Origin: Sipunculus nudus | Lineage: Eukaryota; Annelida; Sipuncula; Golfingiida; Sipunculidae | Assembly (NCBI GenBank): GCA_026874595.1 | Contig: CM049313.1 | Coordinates: forward strand, 29,694,008-29,758,007 | Reading direction: 5' to 3' | Length of the DNA: 64,000 nt | Notes under the pieces: model-generated | What the model was told of the DNA's origin: nothing | Database searches by the model: none | What the model saw: the letters and a program-made list of their open reading frames with translations, nothing else | Shown here: positions 1 to 12,202 of the stretch, piece by piece | How positions within the stretch are numbered: position 1 is the first letter of the stretch | Layout of the letters: each line of letters opens with the position of its first letter | Made by a program: the position numbers and the translations under genes

Positions 1-387
1 TATGTGGTATTTCCTCGATTTGGATAAAAACCCTTACCCTTCGGGCATTGAATAGTCCAGTAAATGTAAGCCACTGGTAATATATGGTATATCCTCGATA
101 TGGAAAACCTTAACCCTTCTGGCATGGAAGACTCTAGTGCTCGAGTCTTTGCCACTGGTCTTATGTGGTATATCGTTGATATGGATAACTCTAACCCTTC
201 CGGCATAGAATACTCGAGTAAGTATTTGCTACAGCTAATATATTGTGTATCCTCGATATGGATTACCCTCACCCTTTGGCCATGGAATACTCCACTAATC
301 ACTGGTAATATATTCATGGAATATCCCTGATATGGAAAACCCTAACCAACTGGGCACGGAATTTTCCAGTGTTTGTCACTGGTAATA
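1..387. repeat. ~78-bp tandem satellite, about five units
   Basis: Five diverged units begin near 1, 81, 160, 238 and 308. Each carries a version of TGGTATATCCTCGATATGG, then an AACCCT..GGCATGGAATACTC segment, and usually ends in CACTGGTAA. The array probably continues off the left edge. No coding potential is seen. Confidence 0.8.
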
Positions 388-507
388 TGTGAATCATAAC
401 ATGACATAACCTGTTATATACTTGTATAAGTATAGATTTCATATTTATATTTCCATAAGTAAACTTTTAATGTATATAAATTGTAAAAGTAATTTATGTA
501 TGTATAA

Positions 508-509
<2 letters not shown>

Positions 510-554
<45 letters not shown>
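510..554. repeat. (TA)n microsatellite
   Basis: Uninterrupted AT dinucleotide run. The surrounding 388-965 holds no recognised gene or repeat family. Confidence 0.95.
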
Positions 555-558
<4 letters not shown>

Positions 559-964
559 TTGCATACATAAGTATACATTTATAGTATATAGTAATATTTA
601 ATTTTGTTTTACGTATTGGTTTGACTTAAGCGCTTGAGTGCTTCAATTCCCACATTCCTTTGGGTCACTAGCGCCTGCTGGGGGTATTTTCAAGTATCAT
701 TTAATGGCAGTGTCCAAATGTCGCCATGTCTAAGCCACAGGGAAAGTTTATGCGAAGTGAAGGAGGGCTCAGGTTGGTGATTTATCACCCGACATAACCT
801 TTATATATATATATTTTTTATAAGTATAGATATATATATATTTATATTTCGAAATGACTATGTGCCTAAGAATGTTTCTGGGACATGAAGGGAGGCTCTG
901 TTTGGTTAAGTATCAATTGAAGTAAACTTTTTATGTATATAGATTATAAAAGTATACTTAGAAA

Positions 965-965
<1 letters not shown>

Positions 966-1016
<51 letters not shown>
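966..1016. repeat. (TA)n microsatellite
   Basis: Uninterrupted AT run. Open frames crossing it on both strands read as poly-IleTyr and are artefacts. I recognise nothing in the following 1017-1494. Confidence 0.95.
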
Positions 1017-1019
<3 letters not shown>

Positions 1020-1492
1020 CTTCCATGTGCTTCCATTCCGACGTTCCTGTGCAAATATATATGGTTTTACCAGCATGACAAAATAGACATGACGGCAGAT
1101 ATAACGAATTTGGCTTTGTGGCAACTTGAAATTACATTGTTCACAGACAGATATAAATATTTCAGGGCTTAAGGCCCAATATAAACAGAATTGAAGTTAC
1201 ATTACAGAGAGGTATTTATCACACGGCTCAGGTGACATTTTACGTTATTTACAAGAATATAAAGACGAGAGGAGCCAGCCTTTCCTTTGTCATATTCGGC
1301 TGCCTAGGAAACGTTTGGCTCCATACAAAATTATTTTCCCTCTACTCGAAGGTTCCCAGTTTACCCCTATATATAGACATAAAAAAGAGGCGGGAAAATT
1401 AAGCTGGTCCCTTTCACAGGGAGCGCAAAAGCTTGTATTTGTCATTCAATAGGGGCAGTGGTGCCTGACCGACTGTACTACAGTACACATGC

Positions 1493-1494
<2 letters not shown>

Positions 1495-1545
<51 letters not shown>
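1495..1545. repeat. (TA)n microsatellite
   Basis: Uninterrupted AT run at the left border of a family A-like repeat fragment. Confidence 0.95.
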
Positions 1546-1548
<3 letters not shown>

Positions 1549-1559
1549 ACTTCATGGAT

Positions 1560-2772
1560 ATTTTTACACTGATACATATCATTTAAGATAATCCCCTCTG
1601 TGTTTAATTTCCAATTATTGTTGGGTCAGAAGAGCTGCCTGTTAGGCCCATTACTGATCTTTCCTGGTCACAGTCGAAAAGTTGATACATACAGTTAATT
1701 CTCATATCAACTCCCCCCCCCCCCAACCCTCCCATCAAGTGTTATGTACAAATTGTTATTATTTGACTGTATTTCCTTAATTGTAAAGCTGTTTCCACTC
1801 TAATATACAAAATTTTTCTTGAAAAAGTAATTTAAGGAGTAATGGAGAAGATGCCATGTTGTTTTAATGTTGCATTTTTAAAGAAATCAATTTTCTTTTA
1901 AATGAATTTAACAAATTAAAATATAATAAAACCCTTCAGTATGCATAAATTTATAAAATATGAAGCAAATTATGGATAAATAAAGGCACATTTTAAAATT
2001 GTAAAATCTGAATCAAGTATTATTTTTAGATATTTATTGTTTTGCAAATTTAAAAGATATATTTTTGTGGTACAAAAATAAATTCATGTGTATGCATGAT
2101 GTGGTGTTATCAGACAAGATTGAGATTTATGTTGATGCAATTTAGAATCATGAATCAATTTTTATATTCTGATATGTTTGTTATAATGGAAATGCATAAA
2201 AAAAAACTTAAAAAAAATGATGTGATAAAAGAATAAGGAATCTAAATACAAACATTTGTTCATTATTTTCCTGCGTCAGTTAAATAGGAGATCAGGCTTT
2301 GTTTACCGTGTATGTATATAGAGAAGTGTTGTAAATCCAACCATCGCCCCCCCCCCCCCCCCCACCACTGCATTGATTCCTTTGCATCCGTACACTGGGA
2401 CATTAGTTTTTATTGCAAATGTGTAAATATTTACCTAATTAATAGATCTAATTGAACAAAGTTACAAATGTGTAAACTACTAAACTGTCAACAATTTATC
2501 AAAAAGCCAACCAAGATCATGATAATAATATAGCCTACATCTTATGTTCACAAACTGCTCACATGCTTCAATTTTAACTTTAGGAAATGCATAGCTTTGT
2601 CACAAAATATTATTTGCAACAATTTCTTACTCGTCAATACAAACCAATCATGTCAACCAACCATGGCCTATATTGCCTTTTCCTCTTAGGCTTTATCTCC
2701 ATTTGATATTTATTTTAGATGTTTATCTTCAAGGTCAACTTAAGCTGAGCACGGTGCACCATGGGTCCCTTG
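1560..2772 (+). mobile_element. Family A (Helentron-like) 3' region fragment
   Basis: This stretch matches the 3' portions near 24240-25530, 46640-47440 and 59166-60006. Shared segments include a poly-C tract (1711-1724), a second poly-C (2346-2363) and the GATGTGGTGTTATC..GACAAGATTGAG segment. It ends in a diverged family A terminus, AAGCTGAGC then CCATGGGTCCCTTG. No 5' AGCTCAGCTGA end is present, so the copy is truncated or its 5' part lies elsewhere. It preserves the uninterrupted form of a site (near 1868-1885) that is split by an insertion at 47445-59165. Confidence 0.6.
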
Positions 2773-2913
2773 TTTATTAACATTGATTTGATGCTGTTGC
2801 TTTCCGGGCTCCTCGCTTCTTCTCTTGCTTGCGCATGCGTAGCCCTTGCGTTACCCAAACGATCGTTCGCGCAATTTGTCCAGGCCTGCCTTCCATGTAG
2901 TTATCACATTTTT

Positions 2914-3330
2914 AGCGAACCTTTGAGCTTATGCGATGATTCGGTGTCGTCCGTCGTCCGTCATCTGTACCTTAACCCATACTTTCTCGAAAACAGCAGG
3001 AGCTAGCATCACCAAACTTTATGCAAAAAAAATCAGTCATCTAAGAAATTCTATCTGATTTTGCTTAAGTTGTGGCTATCTGCATTTACTTAGATTTTAT
3101 AGGGAAAAAATCTAAAAAAAAGCTTTAAAAAGTCTTCTTCTGCGAAACTGTCCAGCCAAACCATTTCACAGAAATAATCCCTGAAACAATCATTCTCAGG
3201 TTCGTTCGAATGATTCCAGTTCTGTGAATTTTGGCCGAGTTACAGGAAGCTTAACTTAGTCATTAGGCCAATAAATGATTAAAAATTACAGTATCAGCAA
3301 CGGCTGGAGCTATGTTGGTCACAGGAGTGA
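2914..3330 (+). mobile_element. Family D repeat fragment (AGCGAACCT start)
   Basis: Begins after a T run with AGCGAACCTTTGAGCTTATG, then a short GTC-rich block (GTCGTCCGTCGTCCGTC). It is co-linear with the sequence starting at 29274 (GCAGGAGCTAGCATCACC, TTTTATAGGGAAAAA, CGGCTGGAGCTAT). Both starts follow T-rich DNA, like the other families here. The 3' end was not identified. The 2773-2913 interval before it is somewhat GC-richer and unassigned. Confidence 0.5.
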
Positions 3331-3413
3331 TATGTAGCGACCCTGAGTCTTAAAACAGCGCTACGCGGGTTCGTCGTTCCGTTTTTAAGGGGGGGGGGGA
3401 GGAAAGAAGGATA

Positions 3414-4506
3414 GGCCATGGGCTAGTGGGGGTCATAGTGCACCCCCCTTGTGATTTACTTTAATAGGTATTTTCATGTAGCCCTAGGTCTAACAATTCA
3501 GAAAATTGATGTTGCCACAAAAAAAACTGGGATGGAAGATACCTCCCATGGACTTTTTAACCACGCCTACTTTTACAGCTGGAGGCAGATAATTAGGGGT
3601 ATGGAAAATCCAAACAACCCTAACTTTGCAACTCTTGACCAAAATATTTCAAATGACCACTTAAAATGTTTTCCTTGTCAAGATCTACCAGTTCATGCAA
3701 ATGATATGCAAATTTATTTTGTGAAAGGTCACTAGAGGTCAAAAGGTCACAAACTTTGACCTTTACCTATAATTTCTCGCATTATCAGGGTTTATTTATC
3801 GCCAAGACCATATAAAGTTTTTTCTTTATTAATGATAAATTAAATGAAGGTTTACATGTGCTTTTTAATACTTGGAGTCAAAAAGTTTGAAAAGAAGTAG
3901 TGATTACCCCGCGGTTTGTAAGATATTTCTGCACTTTTACATACTTCTTGTACGTATTGCTGGATGTGTCGAATAGGAGTAAGGCAAAATCTAACAATGG
4001 TACTTTGAAATCTTTCATTGAATCTGTGCAAATGACCACAAAAGGTTATATTTGTGTGTTACTATAAAATGAAACATAAATTATGCATATATTTTCATCG
4101 AAGCGTTTGTTGGAGTCAAAAGTAAACAAAGAGTGACCTCACCAACACCATAGCTGTTTGTTACACATGGTCAATATAAAGCGTGCCATGAAATTTTAAT
4201 ATTGAAACAAATGTATGTTACTTTCTTTCTTTCAATGAACACATTTCCAGTTAACATTCATGCTAATTCTTACCGGTTTGTATCATATATCATGACAGTT
4301 ATATGTTCTTAGATATTTGTCACTGGTTCATTAATCTCTGTTAACAGCAAAACCCTTATTTTGACTAGTAACAGCCAAAATATTATTGGGGGGGGGGGGG
4401 GGGGGTTGGTAAATACGCTTATATCACATATATCCATTTCTATCCTAGTATACAATATATAAGTTATTATAATTCATATTATAATTGATAATTAATTCTC
4501 TAATTA
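3414..4506 (+). repeat. Left arm of foldback element
   Basis: Pairs with 6975-7880. It holds about 175 bases after ACTTTAATAGGTATTTT that the right arm lacks, so the right arm is deleted or the left has gained sequence. A poly-G run at 4388-4407 is also absent from the right arm. Confidence 0.75.
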
Positions 4507-5984
4507 ATTACATATGATTAATATTATATCTCACCTGGATATATTACTGAGTTTGTCATAGTATAATAATTGTGATAATTGATTAAAGATTGCAGTTTTA
4601 TTAATGAAGCCATCTTTTATACTTATACATTAATGGCCTGCCTCCGTGCATTTTGGCGACTTTGGTAGTCTAGTTTATTTTATATATGGACCTCTGTCAG
4701 TCATTTTTTTACTTATGACTGTCTGTAAGTCTATTCGTTCGCATGTCATGTCTATTGACTATCATCTTGAACGAAAAAACTCTCTAACAGGCTGGCTTAC
4801 TATCTAACCGGTACACCTGTTTCTCATTTTGACTCTGATCAAATGACTCTCTCTCTTGTGGTACATCATACTTTCTGTTTGAGTTAATGTCTATCTCTCT
4901 GACTAAATGTCTGACTGACAGACAGTTTGTGTTTTTAGTAATCGAACAACTGAATAGTCCATAAAAATACAGAAACACTGCCATTTGGATTGGTAGTAAG
5001 TCAGATTATCACACATAGTAGATAGTCAGATACGACAGTCAGACCAGCTATATCTCTGGGAGGATATTTGCCTGATAGTCAGGTTGATGACTATAGCTCT
5101 AGCGGTGTTCAGTCTGTTTGATAAATTAGCTAACACTCTGGTAGTCCAGCTGTCTTTATACCAATGTTTCTGGTCGACAGGTGGTCAGTTATTTTCTGAC
5201 TACCAGACTGGTAATCCACAAGACGGTGTCCCCTTTGTTCAACGATACATGCATGCTAGAGCCAGAGCTTTAGTCATCAGTCTGACTATCAGGTATATAT
5301 CCTACCAGAGAACTAGCTAACTAATCGTCTAGGAGACAACACACCAGATAAATAATAAAATACAGGCTGGCCTTTAGAGAGCAGGTCCGTCAGAAAGACC
5401 ATGACAGATGAACAACTAGAGTCATAGCCAGGTGGTGGAAATTGTTTGCCACCAGAGCTAGTCAAAATCAAATCAGATATCAGTGACTGCCTGAAAAATC
5501 TGTGTAGGTTTATCTGACTGTCCCTTCTGACTATCTACTGACTATCCATGGTAGCCTGACTGACTGGCAACCCACAGGCAGTGTTTCTGTATTTTTCAAT
5601 GGACTATGCAGTTGCTCGAATACTGTTACGAAGACAATTTTTAGGGGAAAATTCTGGACCGATCCGGGATTCTAACTCATGTCGGTGGGGCACATGCCCG
5701 GCGTTCCAATCGCTTCGCTAGAAAAGCAAGCTTCACTAGCGAGACAGTTCGGTTTGCTTTTATGTGAACCTGTAACACATCCCCTCTTAAGAACGTTCTG
5801 CTATCAGCATAAGATTAATTATCCCAGGAGTCACACTTTGGTGAGCTTATTCCCTGGGCCATAAATATAAAGATTGCTTTATTTCTAAAATTGCAATTTT
5901 AATCAATTATCACAATTATCATACTATCGTCATCGTCTGTGTCATATTTTGTGAATGTGATAACATTTGAACGACTCAATAATT

Positions 5985-6850
5985 TTTTCATGAAATTCAA
6001 AATTTAAATTGTTTCTACCAAAATCTCGGAGGAGTTCAAAAACCGGCGACCTTATCCTTCATTATCCCCCATAATTTTGAAGTATTGTATATTTTTTTCC
6101 TAAAATTTGAAACATTTATTGTTTAAATCAAGTTCCTTAAAGAGCTTGAAACCTGGAGACCTTGACCTGGATCTTCAAGGTCAAATCAGACAGAATAGAA
6201 AGTATTTGGGAACATTATTATTTTTGAACCACCCAATATATTTTCATGGAATTTGACTTGTGGAATGTCTCTGCCAAAATCTCGGACAAGTTCGAAAACT
6301 GGTGACCTTGACCTTCAAAATCATGGTCAAATAGGCTGAAATAGAATTATTTGTGAACCCGATAACTTTAGAAGTAGCGCATATTTTTTCCTCAAATTTG
6401 AAACACCAGTGATTTAATTAAGTCCCTTGAATAGCTCGATACCTGGTGACCTTGATCTGGATATTCAAGGTCAAATCAGCAAGAACAGAAATTATTTTGA
6501 ACGCTATAAATTTTTAATCACTTGATACATTTTCATGAAATTCAACTTGTAAAATGTCTCTACCTGTATCTCGGACCAGTTAAAAATCTGGTGACCTTGA
6601 CCTTCATCATCAAGGTTATATTGGATGAAATAAAAAAAAATTGTGAATCCGATACCTTTTGAAGTATCACATATTTTCCCTTAAATTTGAAACACTATTT
6701 ATTAATAGAGTTTCTTGAGGAGCTTGATAACTGGTGACCTTGAACTGAATCTTCAAGGTTAAATCAACCAGAATAAAAAATAAAATCTCAGATCAGATCA
6801 TAACTTGGTCACCTTGATCATCATCATACAAGGTTAAATCTTTAAAAATG
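5985..6850. repeat. ~250-290-bp diverged tandem units with GGTGACCTTGACC motifs
   Basis: Units begin near 5989, 6241 and 6531 with a TTTCATGAAATTCAA-like segment. They continue through CAAAATCTCGGA, then CTGGTGACCTTGACCTTCA, then TTTGAAACA..TTTA. TGACCTTGA or its complement TCAAGGTCA occurs repeatedly. The block has no inverted partner in the foldback element. Confidence 0.65.
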
Positions 6851-6974
6851 CAGGATTTAAGTTAACACCAAACTTTTGAAGGGGTCCATTTTTACCTCAA
6901 ATTTGGGAAAGTGAGGCCCGTAGTGAGGGGAGACATATATCTTTTTTGTGTCACAAAACCAGGTCCTCTATTTA

Positions 6975-7880
6975 TTGAGAGAATTAATTATTAATTATTA
7001 TATTAATTATAATAACTAATATATTTTCCACTAGTAATAGAAATTGATATATATGATATAAGGGTACATGTATTTATGCAACAAATAATACATTGGCTGT
7101 TACTAGTCAAATTAAAATTAGAGATTTGTTGTTAACAGAGATCAATGAACCAGTGACAACTATCTAAGAACATATGTAACTGTCATAAAATAAGATACAA
7201 ACTGGTAAAAATTAGGATGAATGTTAACTAGAAATGTGTTAATTGAAAGAAAGAAAGTAACATACATTTGTTTCAATATTAAAATTTCGTGGCAGGCTTC
7301 ATAACTTATCTGTGTAACAAACAGCTATGGTGTTGGTGAGGTCAACCTTTGTTTACTTTTGACTCCAACAAACGCTTCGATGAAAATATATGCATAATTT
7401 ATGTTTCATTTTATAGAACACACAAATATAATCTTTTGTGGTCATTTGCAAAGATTCAATGAAATATTAAAGTACCATTGTTAGATTTTGCCTTACTCCT
7501 ATTTGGCACATTCAGCAATACATACAAAAAGTATGTAAAAGTGCAGAAATATCTCGCTCACCGCAGGGAAATCACTACTTCTTTTCAAACGTTTTGACTC
7601 CTGGTATAACAAAGCACATGTAAACCTTCATTTTAATTATTTTCAATTAAAAACAACTTTATATGGTCTTGGCGATAAATTTACCCTGATAATACTAGAA
7701 ATTATAGGGAAAGGTCAAAGTTTGTGACCTTTTGACCTCTAGTGACCTTTTCACAAAATAAATTTGCATGTCATTTGCATGAACTGGTAGATCTTGACAA
7801 GGCGAACATTTTAAGTGGAAAAATACCTATTAAAGTAAATCACAAGGGGGGTGCACTATGACCCCCACTAGCCCATGGCC
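6975..7880 (-). repeat. Right arm of foldback element
   Basis: Reverse complement of the left arm. Matching landmarks include ATGCATATATTTTCATCGAA and GGTCACTAGAGGTCAAAAGG. Confidence 0.75.
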
Positions 7881-7904
7881 TAGGACACTTTCTTCTCGCT
7901 AGCT

Positions 7905-8434
7905 TCCAACTTGTGTAAACAGTCACAGGGCATGCAGGCAGCAACACAGATCACACACACAAAAAACCAAGAAAGTCAGCTGGCGGTTAATAGACTTGTT
8001 AAAAGAAAAGACGATTACAAATAAGTACGGGTTCCCGTCAGGACTTAACAGAGACTAGACTAGGCCTAGACTGCGCCGCCACGATGGTTGGCTTGCGGTT
8101 CTAATGTTCACGGCTGATCTGGGGAGGTCCCAGTTGATCATTCGACCCGTTCGGGCAACTTAATAACTGTCTCCCATCTAAACTGACACAAACTTTTACC
8201 TCCTGTCGAGCAATCCCCCTGCGGTTTCTGCCCTGCGATTCTACGCTTCTGGTCTCTGATGTATACACTTTTATCTCCCTTACCGGACTCGTTCTGAATT
8301 TTTCTCTCCTCGCTCGCCTGTCTATTCAGCCTCCCCCGGCTCCACTCGGGCGGCCCCGACTCAACCTGGCGCGCCACTATCGGACGACTCCGGAATCACA
8401 TAGAGCAAGCTCAATTGAGGGTGATATCGCCACA
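7905..8434 (-). mobile_element. Candidate LTR of a minus-strand LTR retrotransposon
   Basis: Read on the minus strand, a purine-rich tract (AGAGGGGAGGAA) is followed at 8434 by TGTGGCGATATCACC. This is the usual polypurine tract plus TG start of a 3' LTR. The upstream minus-strand frame looks like the tail of a Pol protein. The far end is uncertain; a TTTACA near 7914 is one candidate. No second LTR was found, so this is the 3' part of an element whose 5' part is missing or elsewhere. Confidence 0.4.
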
Positions 8435-8930
8435 TTCCTCCCCTCTAAGACCAAGACCGCCTGCGGTTGGGTCCAAAACAAACACACTAAATCAAACTCT
8501 AAATAGACTTAAATATAAAACTAGAACACCTGCAACTTAGGTGACATCTTACGAACGATAATCAAGGTTCCCTGTATATCCACCCCCTATCAACACGCGC
8601 TCCCTTGCTAATTCTAATGCGAAACTTTCCCTTTTTAACTGGGCAGTAGCTACTAATCAATCAAGCCTGTTCTAACAATTATCTGAGCTAAAAGCTACAT
8701 ATTCTCACCATACCTGGCCAAGGAACATTTCCGGCTAACCTTTTATATCTCTGATAATCTGGTGATCCGGTAACGGCACATGACTTTACTCAAGTGTATA
8801 CTTTCAGAACAAGATTCTACCCTTGGCGGTTCCGCCACACTAACTGTGCACCAAATTTATAAGTCTAGCAGCCTCAACCCCAAGTTCCTGGTCTCGTTAG
8901 AGTCTGTCTGTCTTTTAGCCACGTAGTACT

Positions 8931-9257
8931 TTAGCTCCCTACCATAAGTCTGTCAACTGGTTTCTTAATACGCATGCCCCGGCCTAACTGAACATCATCG
9001 TCCGCCGAGTGCACTGTATCATCGCCCATATTTCCATCATCTGTGTCCTCGCCATCATACAAGAGGGGCTGTGGAGGTGTTCCAACTTCCCAATCTTCCG
9101 GGTCACTCCCGGCTCGGGGCTCCCCTTCCTCCAAATCATCCCCTCTACAAGGCTCTCTCTGGTGGTCATCACCAACCCCTGGCTCATCTTGACCCACCAA
9201 CTTGGGCTTACTCCATGTCCCCAACACTCTGCAGACCTCCTCAGCACTCATCACCAC
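8931..9257 (-). pseudogene. Pol C-terminal tail fragment, LTR retrotransposon
   Basis: A 108-residue minus-strand frame, rich in Asp and Glu, ends with a basic segment containing RIKKPVDRL. Ty3/Gypsy Pol proteins often end in an acidic, poorly conserved tail followed by a short basic R/K-P-D-R-L-like motif, and a polypurine tract plus candidate LTR lie ~500 bp downstream. That context is the main support; no catalytic domain is present. Upstream (above 9257) the coding sequence is lost, where a different plus-strand element begins. An unrelated acidic chance frame remains possible. Confidence 0.4.
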
Positions 9258-9334
9258 ACGTGTAGTGTAACTGCACGAAACGGTTGCCGACAGGGGGCGC
9301 TAAATTCGGGCTCATACTCCCTGCAGTACATGCA

Positions 9335-9495
9335 GCCTCTAGAAATGTCGCAGGAAATGTCCCAGTGACTAGACATTTCGACATTTCCAGGTACTACACA
9401 ACTTATGGTGATACATACCCCGGGGCCTGGAGCCCTTCAAAATGTCGCATGTAATGACCCTGTGACTAGACATTTAGACATGTCCTGCTCGGGCC
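9335..9495. repeat. Two-copy ~98-bp direct repeat
   Basis: Two units share AAATGTCGCA, GTGACTAGACATTT and GACAT.TCC, at about 9341-9395 and 9440-9490. They lie just upstream of the gag remnant. An LTR or 5' leader remnant is possible, but no second LTR copy was seen. Confidence 0.5.
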
Positions 9496-9655
9496 CGATA
9501 GGCGGCCCTTGGACTTTAAGAATATCAGTGAACATATTTGTAGCAATTTGTCGTAGGAATTGTCATTTTTTATGATTATATATATATAATTTTTATATAT
9601 GTATATATTCATATATTAGAGATATTAGTATCTGTATGCCTTTTCGTACAGTCTC

Positions 9656-10440
9656 ATGGAACTGTTGGAAAGAGTTCTGAAGGTTAATAGTGAGTTTGTT
9701 GCTAATAAGGATAAGGCCTTAAGAAATAAATTCGCAGAAAATGTCAAAGACATTAATCTCCGTCGAGTCCTTAAGGACAAGATAAGGTCCAGTGATCAGT
9801 TGACGTCTCCAAAATAAGAGAAGAGGCACTGCTATGGCAAGCAGAAGAACAAACTAAGACTGATGCCTGGGCCTACGAGACTTGTGTAACTTCAGCCAGT
9901 GAAAATTCAGGAACCCTTCAAAACCAGATTATTGACTTGCTCACTCTGCAGAGGAAACAACAGGCTCAGATAGATAAACAACAGCAGCTTCTTGCAAAAT
10001 TGGTGGATGACAACCAGGCGTTAAGGGGAACCCAGGAACGAAGGGAGATAAAATGTTACTTTTGTGGAAAACCTGGACATATGAAGAGAGATTGCCCAAA
10101 ATGGAAGAACAAAAAGGAAAATCAGGTGAGAACCCAAGCAGCTCATCTTATGCCAGTGCCCATGCATCCCTACAACCCTTACCATATGCCTGGGTATTAC
10201 CATTCAGTTCCAGTAAATAACAACCGGATGCCAGTTCCTCCAGGGAGTACCGCATTGCCACCTCCATCAGTATCTCCTTATGACGTTCAGGGATTACAGG
10301 GAGCCGCACAAGGAACTCCTTTGACCTACCAAACTCTACCCCGCACAAAACCCAAACTAGAACGTCCCATCGTTGGTGCTGTCCATACGATGGGACGACG
10401 CAACGTAAATGAGGCCACACAGCAAAAACCCGTGGAAGAG
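9656..10440 (+). pseudogene. gag: Gag remnant with CCHC zinc knuckle
   Basis: The reading starts with an ATG at 9656 and runs 53 codons to TAA at 9815-9817. The coding sense continues in another frame, open from at least 9802 to 10701, so a small indel lies near 9800. That second frame has a Gln-rich coiled stretch and then a retroviral-type zinc knuckle, CYFCGKPGHMKRDC (about 10054-10095), followed by a basic and then a Pro/Met-rich linker. The knuckle is the nucleic-acid-binding part of Gag, which packages element RNA. The capsid region upstream is short for the family, so the N-terminal part is probably missing. Confidence 0.8.
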
Positions 10441-10766
10441 ATTATTCAGAAAACAGTAGGAGGGAAAATAGTAACTTCAATTCAGATATGTAATCAGAGT
10501 ATTTTAGCTTTAGTTGACACAGGTTCTCAGATTTCCATGATTGGTGAGGAATTCTTCAGGAGACATTTGCAACCAGTAATACAGCAATTTCACAGTGCAA
10601 CTGATTGGTTAAGATCAGTGGGGCAAATGGGTTGGTCGTTCCATATGAAGGATTATTCCTCGCTGATGTCACAGTTAGTGGAATTACAGTACCGCAAGTA
10701 GGACTTCTAGTGGTAAAGAACGTTCCAGACGCAGAGAGTATGAGGGCTGAGGTTCCAGGGGTCTAA
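10441..10766 (+). pseudogene. Retropepsin-like aspartic protease, broken
   Basis: The segment ILALVDTGSQISMIGEEFF (about 10498-10554) carries the DTG catalytic motif of retroviral-type aspartic proteases, which work as dimers to process Gag-Pol. It follows the zinc knuckle in the same frame. The frame is lost near 10620 and ends at 10701. Similar coding sense persists in another frame to a TAA near 10765. The flap and second hydrophobic motif cannot be read without crossing these breaks. Confidence 0.75.
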
Positions 10767-10953
10767 GGAACTAACATTCTGCAACATCTGCCTCAGTTTG
10801 CACCGTTACTGTGTACAGACGGGAAAGATATACACAACATTGGAGAAAAACTTTCCTCCAGTGCAGGATTTGCACGGGTGACAGGATGCAAGTCACGTCC
10901 TACAAGCAGGCACAGTCTCAGATGTACCTATCACCACTCCTGTTCAAGGTGAA

Positions 10954-12160
10954 GTGTGTTTGGTTGAACCATTTGAAAAGGGTATCATGGGAAGTTTATA
11001 CGTGGTACCGGGCCTAGTCGCACAAACCCAGCCAACAATTCAGGTGGTCAACACCGGGTTAAAAGATTTAAAATTACTTCCAGGAACAAGAGTTGGAATG
11101 TGTCACATGGTGGAAGTTGTGTCAGAAAGGAGGAGTAGACTTCACCTGTCCTGCAGTGAGAGCAGTGTCATTGTCAGCTGTTCAGAACATGAAAATATAC
11201 CCGAGTCTAGTACCGAGAGGACCAGTGACAAAATGCCAAAAGTATATTTGTCTCATTTAGTTGGGACAATAGACGAATTAGACCAGGTGAAAGCGGCAAT
11301 CTTAAGGCATCGAGATGTATTCCTTGCAGACGACCAAATGCTGGGTTGTACCAAAACAATTCAGCATCGCATCCATACAACTGATGATGTTCCTGTTGTT
11401 CAACCATTTAGACGAATTCCACCTCAGTTATGGCAGGACGTTCAAGAACATCTTAACGACCTCCTCGAACAGGGTATTATTGAAGAAAGCAACTCAGAGT
11501 ATGCGTCCCCTATCGTTATAGTGCGAAAAAAGAATAATGAAATCCGTATGTGCGTTGATTACCGGAAGTTGAACACCAAAATCCGGAAAGATGCTTTTCC
11601 ACTACCCCGGATTGAGGAGTCTTTGGATGCATTATCAGGGGCCAAATATTTTACAACATTGGATTTGACTTCAGCATATCATCAAATTGAGGTCGCCCCT
11701 GATGACCGAAGGAAGACTGCGTTCACCATTGGGTGCCATTCGGATGCCATTCGGACTTTCTACAGCACCAGCCACTTTCCAATGGCTGATGAATCAGGTT
11801 TTCCGAGGGGATATTTTCCGGATTCTTTTAGTTTACCTTGACGATATTATCGTTTTCACCAGCACAATTGAAGAACATCTGGAAAGGCTGGAGAAGGTCT
11901 TCAGTATCTTAGCCAAGCACAACTTCAAACTTAAGGCAGAAAAGTGTGCTCTATTTAGAGAAGAGGTGACAAACTTGGGCCATATCATGTCAAAGGATGG
12001 TATTCGTCCTTATCCTGAAAAGGTAGTAGCAGTGAAACAATATGGAGTACCAACCACTGTGCGTGACCTGAGAAGATTTTTGGGATTTTGCTCCTAATAT
12101 CGTCGGTTTGTTCAAAATTTCGCTAAAATAGCTGCTCCTTTGCATGAGTAAGTTGGATCT
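10954..12160 (+). pseudogene. pol: Reverse transcriptase domain, broken
   Basis: The first frame (to 11841) contains the palm-entry motif CVDYRKLN and the catalytic LDLTSAYHQ block. The second frame, from about 11735, carries RMPFGLSTAPATFQ and the YLDD active-site motif (about 11835-11846). The switch lies in a short local duplication/deletion around 11735-11760 (GCCATTCGGAT repeated). In that second frame a stop at 12095-12097 sits in a normally conserved CSxYRRF segment, and another in-frame TAA follows near 12150. RT copies element RNA into cDNA in cytoplasmic particles. The breaks rule out a single translated product. Confidence 0.9.
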
Positions 12161-12202
12161 GCGTCGAGAAAGAACAAGAAAGGTCATCAGAGAAACAATC
12201 AA

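Larger units (their letters stand above)
3414..7880. mobile_element. Large foldback element with ~1-kb inverted arms
   Basis: The sequence from 3414 inward (GGCCATGGGCTAGTGGGGGT) recurs as its reverse complement running outward to 7880. The match continues for about a kilobase with small gaps. Both ends abut TA (3412-3413 and 7881-7882), consistent with a TA target duplication. Further inverted pairs lie inside: 4550-4610 with 5870-5935, and 4930-4986 with 5578-5632. The whole element is therefore an imperfect palindrome apart from a one-sided tandem block near 5985-6850. No transposase is visible. The superfamily is not assigned; TA-duplicating TIR elements such as Tc1/mariner relatives are possible. 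Confidence 0.7.

Noticed and set aside
906-1172. Open frames with poly-IleTyr runs on both strands
   Set aside because: Direct translation of the (TA)n microsatellite.
5650-5745. tRNA-like or SINE-head sequence on the minus strand (GTTAGAATCCC resembling a B box)
   Set aside because: Only a B-box-like stretch is seen. No A box, acceptor stem or cloverleaf could be drawn, and it lies inside the foldback element.
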